64,000 nucleotides of DNA from Mortierella alpina (Eukaryota > Mortierellomycota > Mortierellomycetes > Mortierellales > Mortierellaceae): the NCBI GenBank assembly GCA_029449245.1, contig JANATF010000003.1:3162001-3226000 (forward strand), read 5' to 3'. Below are positions 1 to 10,600 of this stretch, piece by piece. Both the position numbers and the translations under genes were made by a program. Numbering within the stretch: the first letter of the stretch is position 1; the number at the start of each line of letters is the position of its first letter. Below the pieces are notes generated by a model, which was given only the letters and a program-made list of their open reading frames with translations, did not search any database and had not been told where the DNA came from.

Positions 1-1263
1 CGGAGCACAAAGCCAGTGAGGATCAGAGGCTTGAGAGGAAGACGAGGGAGGACACGACCGAGGACAGCAAACACCACGACAGCGAGAAGCGAATGCACAA
101 GGAAACCCAAGGCCGTTTGGATCGATGACCAGCCATAGACCTCTTGGAAGACCATGTTGGCATAGTAGATCACACCTTGGAACATTCCCATCGAGACGAA
201 AGCGAGGACAACCGAGGCGGTAAAGTTGTTGTTCTTCCAGATCCTGAGGGGCATCAAAGGTGATGTGACCTTGTACTCGGTATAGATGAATACTCCCAGA
301 AGGATGAGGCCAATGAAAAGCATGGGAAGAGTCTTGGGACTAGCCCAGCCATCATCGACACCCGTTGAAATGTAGTAAACCACACCAGTGACACCAAGAG
401 TGGCGGTGATGGCGCCCAGATAATCAATTTTGGGTTTCTCGGTCTTGAGAGGTGTCAGTGGGATAGCAATGAAAGCGAGGACCAAGAGCAGATACCCTGC
501 AATAGACGAGATCCTGAAAATCCACGCCCATCCAATGCTCGAGATGAGGCCTCCTGCCAAAAGAATTCCTGTCACAGCGCCGAGACCTCCAAATGCCGCG
601 AATACTGAGAAGGCCTTTGTGCGCTCAGGGCCAGCAGGGTAGTTGGTTGCGATGAGAGCCATGGCCGTGGGAACAGTACCTGCAGCACCCATGCCTTGAA
701 GTGCGCGAGCGATAATAAACATGATAGGCGAGGTTGAGAAGGAGACGACCAGAGACCAAGTTGAGAACCAGAATAGACCGAGCATGAACATCAGACGATG
801 ACCAAAGAGATCACCAAGACGACCCGAAACGAGAAGGAGACCAGCGAATGCAATTGTGTATGCATTCAGAATCCATAGCATCTCTGGGACTTTGAACTGG
901 AGGTCCTTTGCGATGGGAAGTAGAGCGACGGCGACCGATGCCCCGTTGACTAGAAAGATATTTAAAAGTACACATATATCGTTAGCAAAAATGGAAGCAT
1001 AGTGTGTATCTTAAACGCGATTTTTCTGTAGAGCAATATGTGAATTACATACCGATGTCAAGGAACTGCGCTGTGGAGACGACATAGAGCAGCATGGGGC
1101 TCATTTTTTCCCGCAAACCTTCGATGCCAGAGAGTTTACCAGGCACCGATTCCGCGATGGTTGTCTCACGCGACATGTCGATGTGAACCGTATCTTTTAG
1201 TGCTGGGAGAGGCTCAACCATTGTTGCTGTGGAGGGAGACACGAGTGCCTGAGGCTGAGTCAT
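1..1263 (-). CDS. MFS drug:H+ antiporter, DHA2-like (copy 1, 3' end cut by window)
   Basis: Predicted plasma-membrane multidrug/metabolite exporter of the major facilitator superfamily, 14-TM DHA2 type. Exon 1 is 1053-1263 and exon 2 runs from 949 to the window edge, so the C-terminus is missing. The phase-1 intron (950-1052) falls inside TM1, just after the segment QFLDIG, and exon 2 resumes at VNGASVAVALLPIA. Motif A (GRLGDLFGHR) follows TM2, and a downstream LQG(M/V)GAA segment fits TM4 with motif C-like glycines. The N-terminal cytosolic tail of about 50 residues is Ser/Thr-rich and differs from the other two copies. It is the first of three head-to-tail copies. Family placement is established knowledge; the substrate cannot be read from the sequence. 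Confidence 0.9.
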
Positions 1264-1457
1264 GGCGATGTTTGCTGTGTTGGCTCGAATGAAGATCGTA
1301 AAGATTGGTTGGCGTGAAAGAGTAGGGAACAGTCCTGATGATAAGTGGTTGAAGTTGTAATGATGGTGTGATATTCAAATGCAGCTGCGATTGCGTTGTG
1401 TTTCGTGTTCTAGTTGTTGTTCTGTTGAATTTGTTCCAAGACAGGCGCAATGTTGAG

Positions 1458-1465
1458 CTTTTATA
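1458..1465 (-). promoter_or_regulatory. Candidate TATA box of MFS copy 1
   Basis: On the minus strand this reads TATAAAAG, directly preceded by a short A-rich run, about 195 bases upstream of the ATG at 1263. The same element precedes the other two MFS copies at a similar distance, which supports a real core promoter. Confidence 0.5.
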
Positions 1466-1860
1466 TTTTTTCCCTGCCCTGCAATGGATGCGATGGATGT
1501 CCAACAGTTTGTCAGCCAGGGCCATCAACCTTAACTGCACTAAAGTGCGGCGCGCTTTGATTATTCAGGCACATGCATAATGACGCAGGTCAATTTTAAG
1601 GTTGTCCAGCATTCAGCAGAAGGTGGGGGCATCCATCGGCTATATGCCGGCTAAACGATTTACACCACTCGGAGAACGAAGCTGTGCATTGGCGGCACAG
1701 TAAGTTTGGATGTCCTCTGCGCAGCTTGCAAGAGGTCGCCTCTTACGTTTACGTGGACATGGTCAGATGGAGTGCATGGTTTCCTCATTTCGATTGAGTT
1801 GGACATCGCTGATTGTTCGGATTCGACATGTGACGAAGAGCTCCCGGTTTGAGAAGTGGC

Positions 1861-1900
1861 GCGTCTATTCGCGTCTATTCGCGTCTATTCACGTCTATCC
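1861..1900. repeat. 10-bp tandem repeat, four units
   Basis: Four head-to-tail units of GCGTCTATTC; the last unit differs slightly (ACGTCTATCC). It lies between two MFS genes. Confidence 0.85.
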
Positions 1901-2165
1901 AGCATTACAACGCAAGAAAGGAGTTGGCCACGGTCGTGCATTCACGTTCAATCGCTTTGCAGTCTGTCCCCCTTGATCGCCCAGCAGGCAGCCCTCGCTC
2001 TTTACATTAACACACCTCAACTGACAACCGCAAATAAAAAACAGCTGAACGGTGTTCACTCTTGAGCTCATTCGAATCAAAGTAGATGGTTTAATTGGTA
2101 TAATATGCTTATTGTAAATGATGTGCAGTGTGAAGTGAATGTGGTAGTAACTAAGTAACTGGGGG

Positions 2166-3925
2166 TTATGCCTTCAGCTCGTCCTTTGTGGTGACTGACA
2201 GCTCGTTTTGACTAGCAATGGTGCTTTCATCACTCTCAGCCTTGAGAGCGGGTCGTCCAATCTCCAAATCCTTTGCCTCCTGAACCTCCTCCGGAGTTTT
2301 CTTGGCCAATTGGTTGGGCTTGTCCCATGGAAGGATAATGAGCGCGAGAACGAACCCAAACACACCCATGGCAATGATACCAAAAAACGCATTCTTGAAT
2401 CCCTTCATCAAAGCTGGGCCTCCGCGTACAGCACCGCCGTCGTTGTTATTGGTAGCAATCGCAATGACGTTCAGGATAGCAATACCAAACGGCGCGCCAA
2501 GCTGAAGACCAGTGTTGTAGATGGCTCCCACGAGACCCTGATCCTTGTTGGCAGCATCTCGGACAGCCGTGACCTGAATCGGGAGCATCGTCATTCCGAC
2601 ACCGAAAATGTGAAGGATGAAAGCAGGAAAGGGAAGGCGCCAGTAAGAGGTATGCTCATCCACGAACGAAAACATCAATCCTGTCACACAGCGGAGGAGG
2701 AATCCAGTGAGAATGAGCGGCTTGAGGCGTAGGCGAGGCATGACACGGCCGAGAATAGCAAATGTCACAACCGCCAACAAAGAATGCACCAGGAAACCCA
2801 GAGCCGTCTGGATGGCGGTCCATTGATAAACCTCTTGGAAGACCATGTTGGCGTAGTAGATCACACCTTGGAACATGGCCATAGAAACAAATGCGAGGAC
2901 GACCGATGCGGTGAAGGTGCCGTTTCTCCAGATCCTGAGGGGCATTAATGGCGTCTGGACTTTGTACTCTGTATACACAAATCCAATGAGGAGCAGCAGG
3001 CCTGCAAAGAAGACAGGAAGCGTCTTTGGGCTGGCCCACCCATCTTCGACACCAGTCGAGATGTAATAAACCACACCGGTGACACCAAACGTGGCGGTAA
3101 CGGCTCCAATGAAATCGACCTTCGGCTTCTCCGCCTTGGGGGGAGCCACGGGGATCACGACAAATGCAAGCACCAAAAGAATATAGGCACCGATGGAGGA
3201 GATCCTGAAGATCCACTCCCAGCCAATGCTGGCGATGAGCCCACCAGCCAAGAGGATGCCAGTCACCGCGCCCAATCCTCCGAACGCTGCGAAAATCGAG
3301 AATGCTTTTGTTCTCTCGGGACCGACAGGGTAGGTTGTAGCGATGAGAGCCATGGCAGTTGGAACGGTAGCAGCCGCGCCCACGCCCTGAAGCGCACGCG
3401 CAATGATAAACATGATGGGTGACACCGAGAACGAGACGACCAATGCCCATGTTGCGAACCAAAAGAGACCAAACATGAACATCCGGCGATGACCAAAGAG
3501 ATCACCAAGACGACCCGAAACCAGAAGGAGACCAGCAAAGGCGATGGTGTAGGCATTGAGGATCCACAAGACCTGAGGGACCTTGAACTTGAGATCTTCA
3601 GCAATAGGAAGAATCGCCACTGAAACTGAAGCGCCATTGACTAGAAGGAGAATGCGTTGAAAGGCAAGGATGTTAATTTTGGTATTCTGAGAATGATTTA
3701 TGCACTATGCACGGTGGTATAAAGTTTGGGCTTACCGATATCAAGGAACTGCGCCGTTGAAACGACATAGAGGAGCAGAGGCCTCAGCTTCTGCCGCAGT
3801 CTGTCCACCCCTGCAAGATCTTTTGTGGGCGTGTCTGGCATGGTACTATTCATGGCCTCGTTGCTTTTGCCTGCGGCTTGAAGAGCGGTCGTGGTTGAGT
3901 CTGGTTCTTTTGTGTTTTGAGCCAT
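2166..3925 (-). CDS. MFS drug:H+ antiporter, DHA2-like (copy 2)
   Basis: Complete second copy of the tandem transporter set, predicted 554 residues. Exon 1 is 3736-3925 (ATG in GCC-ATG-like context on the minus strand), the phase-1 intron is 3641-3735, and exon 2 is 2166-3640. The junction again falls after QFLDIG and resumes with VNGASVSVAILPIA, identical in place and phase to copies 1 and 3. Motif A reads GRLGDLFGHR. A glycine-rich segment near TM5 (AVTGILLAGGLIA) matches the antiporter motif C region. The length and the number of hydrophobic segments fit a 14-TM DHA2 antiporter that uses the proton gradient to export small molecules. The C-terminal tail is acidic and Lys/Glu-rich. Substrate unknown; a role in drug or secondary-metabolite export is inferred from the family only. 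Confidence 0.92.
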
Positions 3926-4756
3926 GGTTATAATGATGCGTGTCAGATTTTCGAGAGGTATATGGACACGACTGTTCTCTGAATGATGCAGGGGGTGGAA
4001 GATTGGAGGAAAGATGAATGATAATCCCCAATGCAAGAGGTGCTGGTACTGCTAGTGCGAATGATGCGAATTGTAGCTCCCATCCTTCTTTTTAGGCTTG
4101 CCTTTATATTTTTTTTGTCTGCAAATGCAAAGCTGCGCTCTTTTCGTGCCCAGCGGAAAGTCAGAGGGCAATAAGCACCGTCAAGCGAAACATCTCTCTT
4201 TCTTCTCTCCCAGTGGTCGTGCTCGACTGACTATAGTGTCCCAATGGGGAGATTTGTGAAATGCGGCGTACTGGAGCGTGCTTAGAAATTGGGCAGAAAA
4301 CTTTAAATGCCTTTGCCCCCTCAATTTTTGCACACTTAAGAGGTATTGGGTAGCAGACAACCTTCCGGCCCTTTCGGCTAAAGCATTTCCCCGGAAACAT
4401 TTTGTCACCAGCGCAGCATGCGATGATCTACGTGCATGTCGCGCTGTTCTGAACTAGAGCCTTGTCCAGCTCCATCATCGAGCGGAATAAAATTGCCACC
4501 AAACCGTGCTGCATTCACATCCTCAACGTGTACTGCGGCGGAGAAACAGAAGTTCATTGACGGAAAGCCTTTCTTCATGGATCCGATATGTAAATATAGA
4601 ACGCCGCTGACGTGGAGCCTGGAAGGCGTAATGATTATATTTATGTTCTACATGCTATGAGGCTGCTGTCAATGCCGTATGGACAGGTATTTATGTCAAG
4701 CGTTCGCGCGCGAGCTCACTAGAGCAACGCAATCCACAAGCTGACCTTCCATCGCT
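3926..4756. other. Intergenic region between MFS copies 2 and 3
   Basis: Promoter of copy 2, with TATA-like sequence near 4101-4108 on the minus strand, and the 3' flank of copy 3. Nothing else recognisable. Confidence 0.6.
4101..4108 (-). promoter_or_regulatory. Candidate TATA box of MFS copy 2
   Basis: Minus strand reads TATAAAGG next to an A-rich run, about 180 bases upstream of the ATG at 3925; equivalent in place to the elements of copies 1 and 3. Confidence 0.5.
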
Positions 4757-6519
4757 CTATTTCGTATTCTCATCCACCTTAGAAACACTGACCGGCCTCC
4801 CGCTTTCAAAAGCGTCCTCTGCAACAACAGTACCAGCCTCCAAGTCTTGCGAATCCTTGGACTCGCCTGGTGTGTTCTTGATCGGAGAATTTGGCGTGTC
4901 CCAGGGAAGAATAACCATCGCGACAAGAAAACCTAAGATGCCCATAGCCAAGATTCCAAAGAACGCATTTCTATAACCCTTCATCATAGCAGGTCCTCCT
5001 CGAGCATCCCCAGTACTGTTGCCATTGGTCGCAGTGGCGACCACGTTCATGAGCGCAATTCCAAAGGGTGCTCCCAACTGAAGTCCTGTATTGTAGATCG
5101 CCCCGACTAGCCCTTGATCCTTGTTGGCAGCCTCTCTCATAGCGGTGATCTGGACAGGCAAGAGCGTGCATGCAACGCCAATGACATGAATGATTAAAGC
5201 CGGGAACGCGAGCCGAAAGTAAGAGATGTGCTCGGTCACGAACGCGAACAACAAAGCTGTTCCGCAACGGAGCGCAAACCCAACAAGAATGAGCATCTTG
5301 AGAGAAAACCTATGGAGAAACCGACCCAGGAGGGTGAAGATGACGATGGCAAGCAAGGCGTGGACGAGAAAGCCGAGCGCGCTTTGAAGTGCACCCCATT
5401 GATAGACCTCTTGAAACACCAGGTTACCAAAATAGATGACACTTTGGATCATTCCAAACGATATGAAGGCAAGAAGTACGGAGGCAGCAAACCCGCTACT
5501 CTTCCAGATTTGCAAGGGCATCAAAGGGTTATCCACTCGCGACTCTATAAATATAAAGGCAGCGGTCATGAGCACGCCCACAGCCAGGAGCGGAAGTGTC
5601 CTGGGGCTGGCCCACCCATCGGCTACACCCGTGGAGATGTAATAGACGATGCTGGTAACTCCAAGCGTCGCGGTAATCGCACCCAAGTAGTCGAGCTTGG
5701 GTTTTTCAGCCTTCGCAGGTGCACAAGGGATGGAAAGAAAGCCCAATATGAAGAGAGCATAGCCAGCAATTGACGAGATCCGGAAGATCCACGCCCAGCC
5801 GATGCTTGAGATAAGACCACCCGCCAGCAAAATGCCCGTCAATCCACCCACGCCTCCAAAGGCTGCAAAGACAGAGAAGGCCTTGGTGCGTTTCGGGCCG
5901 GCAGGATAGTTAATGGCGATGAGAGCCATTGATGTGGGGATCGTGCAGGCGGCGCCTACACCTTGAAGGGCCCGAGAGATAATCAGCATGATGGGCGAGA
6001 CTGAGAACGAGACAACCAGGGCCCAGGACGAGAACCAAAAGAGGCCAAAGAGGAACATGTGTCGATGACCAAAGAGATCGCCAAGGCGACCAGACACTAG
6101 AAGGAGACCAGCAAAGGCTATAGTGTATGCATTGACGATCCAGAGCATCTCTGAGACCTTGAAATCTAGTTCATCTGCAATGGGGAGCAGAGCCACAGCC
6201 ACAGAGGCGCCGTTGACTACAGAGCGATACATGATGCAACTTGACGTTAGCATATGCCCGGGAAAATTACTTTGCGCAGCCAGGGGGGCAGCATAGCAAG
6301 CTGTGTAAGATGTCACTACTAACCTATGTCTAAGAACTGCGCTGTGGACACGACATAGAGTAGAAGCGGGCTCATCTTTTGCCTCAGCCTCTCGAGATTA
6401 GAGGCCTCGGTGTCGACACACTCGGGTTCTTGTGGCATATCGTCCTTGATGGAGGCCTGCAAGGTCTCCGTCGTCGGCGTAATGGTAGACACAGAAGGCA
6501 GCTTAGGACCCTTGACCAT
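4757..6519 (-). CDS. MFS drug:H+ antiporter, DHA2-like (copy 3)
   Basis: Third copy, predicted 551 residues. Exon 1 is 6324-6519, the phase-1 intron is 6217-6323, and exon 2 is 4757-6216. The first exon could be read from an upstream ATG, but the start at 6519 (MVKGPKLPS) gives an N-terminal tail of the same length as its neighbours and lies downstream of a TATA box. Motif A is GRLGDLFGHR; TM1 is split by the intron at the same residue as in the other copies. Compared with copy 2 most of the membrane core is conserved while the N- and C-terminal tails diverge, the usual picture of duplicated transporters taking on new substrates. Function assigned at the level of the family. Confidence 0.92.
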
Positions 6520-6658
6520 GGTATATTTCAAGCAATAAAATGATGCGTTCAAAAGTCGTGTTCTATCGGGAACGAATGTGGGGGTGGTTGAACTTGAATG
6601 AGATGAATGCTGGTGCAATTGGATAATGCAAGTGTTCTGAAGTCCTCCACACGATGCT

Positions 6659-6666
6659 CTTTTATA
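6659..6666 (-). promoter_or_regulatory. Candidate TATA box of MFS copy 3
   Basis: Minus strand reads TATAAAAG after an A-rich run, about 140 bases upstream of the ATG at 6519. Same arrangement as in copies 1 and 2. Confidence 0.5.
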
Positions 6667-6990
6667 GTTTTTTTCTTCTTTCCTGTACTTGTCGTTTGCT
6701 ACCGCAATGATGATCTCAAGGGTTGACATATACTGCGCAGAATGTCAGTGCATTAGTATCCTTCCATAACCAATCTTGACAGGTGTCAAATCGCCCAAAA
6801 TACGCCCAAAGCTCTCCATGTTTTAACAATACAATCCGCATGGTCAAGTGAGAAGACATACAGTGAAGCCGAACAGAACTTCAGAAATCCTGTACTGTAC
6901 AGACGTATGAACCTCCGCTCCCACTCCCAGGTTCCCCCTTGTGTAACCTAACCCAAGTGAAGACACACACACACACTCCCTTTGTAGGCC

Positions 6991-7049
6991 CTGTCATCAC
7001 TCATTGCTCCCTGTCATCACTCATTGCTCCCTGTCATCACTCATTGCTC
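6991..7049. repeat. 20-bp tandem repeat, three units
   Basis: Three nearly perfect head-to-tail copies of CTGTCATCACTCATTGCTCC. They lie in non-coding DNA upstream of MFS copy 3. Confidence 0.9.
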
Positions 7050-7605
7050 ATAAAGAGGTCGTTTCCATCTGTGTTCAACCAATGTTGTTATTCCGCAGCA
7101 TACGATTCTCAGTTCCCATTTCGGGTGAGCAAACACTGCTGTCGCAAAAGGCAATGGCTCCTTGTCCACCAAGGTTTCGTTTGACAGAGAGAGGGCGCAC
7201 CGTCTCTTCCATTTCTTCTTTTTTCTACTTCTTTATTCAAAATGAAAACTGGACAATTGAAATGTATATGGCGCAAGTTATGATAGAGACGGAACAAGAA
7301 AAACAAAGCAACAAAAGAAGAGTATATCATGCAGATCCTGAACTAGGCTGCGGAAAACAAAGGCGGATATATAAACTATCTACAAGAATGTCAAAATGCA
7401 AAAGGTGGGAGGCAGGACAGGACATGCATGACCATTGAGGTACACATCCTGGCTCAAAAGCTCTCCCCGAGTGTGTTGTTGACATTTGCCAAGAGGTCGA
7501 GGACCGCAAAGGTACACACCGCGCGACAACAAGAAAAAGCACCCCAGCAATGGCGTTCCGGTTGAGAGCCATGTTGTTGTGGGGGATGGGAGGAAGGCTA
7601 TCAAT

Positions 7606-10600
7606 TCAGCATCGCTCGGCCTCCTCTGAACTCAGGCACAGGTGATCGATTGCCATCAAATCCCGAACAGATGCTCGCCTCATGGCCAGGTACGGCGCAC
7701 CCAGCTCCAACCCTGCGGACCGAGAAGATTCCTTCTGAAGACTCCTCTCATCCGGATAACTGGCCCGACGACCCACCTCGCCATCCACCACCATGTCCTC
7801 ATCCATGTCCTCACGATCTGAGGTTGGCTCTGAGGTCGTTGAGAAGTCGCCTGACATGCGCTTGCCAAATCGATAGCCCATTGACGGAAACTCTCTGCTG
7901 CCAAAGCTGTTAGTACTATAGCTCTTACTGTGGCCCAACGGCGAAGGAGCGTTGTTCCTGGCTTCCGTATGGTAAGAGTGATGTTGTTGATGACGAGACG
8001 GCCGAGGATGCATGTTCTCATCATTGTCATCACCTTGCTCTTCTTCCTTGACATGACCTAAAGTCGAGAACCGCCGGACCAGCACCGAAGGACTGGGAAC
8101 GGGAGGAAGAGGTCTCTCGATCATGGTTTTGATCACTGCATCCTCCACATCAGCCACATCTGGGCCACAGGGCCGGCTAGTATCAGGACACGAGCCAGAG
8201 CCGGACCTCGACATAGCCTCCTCCCGTCGATAGACTTCGACGTTAGCGTCATCAGCTGCTCGGCGTGGGACCTCCCGTTGCTGCTCAGCCACGTTAGCAA
8301 GTTCGGCCAACGCCGCAAAGGGGTCACTGTCCAGCGAGCGCTGCTGTTGGTGGCCACGCACGAACCGGTTCGAGGGCTGTGGCAATCGGTTGGTTGTGCC
8401 TGGTTGGGAGAGTGACTGGTGCATAGGATGGTGGTTTAGAGAGGAGAAAGTGTCATTCGGGTGGCTACTGTAATAAGGCGACTGTCGGCCGCTCAAGGAA
8501 GGCATGACCATCATGGAGGAAGACCGTGCCATCTGCTTAGGGCCTGGCATCTTGAAGTTGGCCGCAGGCGACGAAGGTGGACCCATGGCTGATGAGCTCG
8601 AAGCACTTTGAAGACCGTGGAATGATGCAGCTCCTTGGAGCACGGGCCGGACTGGTCCCTGTTGCTCTGCTGAAGCGGGTTCTTGACCTGGCGCCGAGGG
8701 TGATCCCAAGGAGGCTGACCTCGACATAGTGGATGCAAACTGCAGCGAAATCTTTGCATCGGGCGTCTTGGGTGGCGTAGGGATGGTGCGAGGATATCCA
8801 TGGGCGGGTCCAGGGCCATTGGGTTGCGGTTGCTGATGGTGATGATGTTGATGATGGTGGTGTGACATTGCCCCCTCGGTAGTGTAGTCGCGTGAACCAT
8901 TGCGGCGATGATAGTGATGGTGGAGATGGAGGCTGTGTGAAGGTCCATGTTGGGCTTTGGGCGAGAAGTCGAGCGATGGCATGGAGTGTCGACGCTCTAC
9001 AGTTAAATGAACAGACAAACGCTTCAGTTTTCCATTGGATATCACATCTGTTTGTGTATGCCACTATCAATGCAATGTTTTGAACTAACCGTAAGAGTAG
9101 GGGTCGAATCGGTTGTGTCGAGCAATAGCAGCAGGGGATGTGACGGAAGTGGGCGAAGAGAGAGGGGGCGAGGTTGTGCCGCTTGGGGAGCCGCCCATCT
9201 TCATTTGCAGTTCTAGTGGGCCGCGCATTGACACCAAACGAGACACAAGGGCGGTTAGGCCAACGGAATATGTCTCATGTTCAAACTAAGGTTTCATGGC
9301 CCGAGCTTGGGGCGCTAATTTTTACGGCGGCTTACCAGAGGGGTCCTGAAGACTAAGCCTTCTTCGCTTACGCTGCATCGACGTGTTGAAGTGGTTCTTA
9401 ATCGCATTGTCTGGCCGGCCCGGCATCAGTTTCGACATCTCGGCCCACTTAGAGCCTAGCTGCGCAAACAGCTTGAAGATGAGTTCATCCTCCTTGGCGG
9501 TGAAGGGAGACTTGTCGACTGAGGGTGCGTGCGCAAACGTGTGCAACCAGACAGAGGAATGCAAAACAACAAGGGGAAGAGAGAAAAAAACGGATGCGCC
9601 GTCATGTGAGCATCGATTGTGTCTTTTTGCACATGTGGTTTAGGGGTGAAGGAGGACCAAGATCGACCATGTACCAAGCAGTTCTAATCCGCACACTCAC
9701 GCCCACTCCTAGCCTGCTCTCTTTTTTGTCCTTTTCCTCCTTTCGAGCAAAAGGAGGAGATGGCAGCAACTTACTTTTAGGGTCGAGATGATTATGCCAT
9801 CGCTCGCGACATTGCTTGCCGGTTCGAGAGCCCAGCCGACTGGCGATGAGAACCCACTTCTCGGCTCCTAACTCACTAACCAGGGTCCTCAACTGACGAT
9901 CCTCCTTTCAAGACATACATCGAAGACACGAGCGAGACGGCATTTAGTTTCTTCATCCAGCCTCCAAGTGCATGCTATGACATGTGGGAATGACTAAAGA
10001 GATACCTCCGCACACGCAGTCTTACCTCAGGAGTCCACGGTCCCTTAATTGACCTTGGTTTCGAAATCATACGCCACCGCTGGAGGCACTGGTCCTTGTC
10101 TCGGGATCCGTCGGGAAAGCAGTACTCTGCAATTCGTTTCCAGGCCTTGCCGTTGAACTTTACAACTGCCTCACGGAGTGATAAGTCCTGTATAGTAGAA
10201 ATATGTGGGTTGTGGAACAATACGTAGATAAATGAGGGCAAATTAGAAGTTGGCGTCAAACGCTGGAAGAGACCAAAATAAAACAGAGCAGTATTGGTCA
10301 TGGGGTAGGGGGTGTGGTACATGGTGTAGAGATATTAAGGTGGCAAAAGATGTAACGGAAAAGCGGTCGACACGAATACATGTCGACGCATCGATATCGG
10401 AAAGAGCAGCAGCAGCAACAATTGTGGTATTCGGATGCAATGAAAAAAAAATGAAAAATAAAGCAATGGAAGGCTGTAACGCATGAAAGGTATACAAAGG
10501 GCATAAGCACAGCACTCGGGGCATTGATGAGGAGAGTGTTACAGTACAGAGTAAGGAAGACTGCCCGGCGCCGAGTTCAAGAAGAGGTGGAGCAAAGAGG

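Larger units (their letters stand above)
1264..2165. other. Intergenic region between MFS copies 1 and 2
   Basis: Promoter of copy 1 on one side and 3' flank of copy 2 on the other. It holds a 10-bp minisatellite at 1861-1900. Short open frames here look fortuitous: no domain, no splice continuity. Confidence 0.6.
6520..7605. other. Intergenic region between MFS copy 3 and the Myb gene
   Basis: Promoter of MFS copy 3 and the 3' flank of the Myb gene. It contains a 20-bp tandem repeat at 6991-7049 and a short (AC)n run at about 6963-6976. No credible coding frame. Confidence 0.6.

Noticed and set aside
2208-2732. Long plus-strand open frames opposite the MFS genes (also 5228-5773)
   Set aside because: They are antisense shadows of conserved transporter codons; the minus strand encodes a full MFS protein with family motifs.
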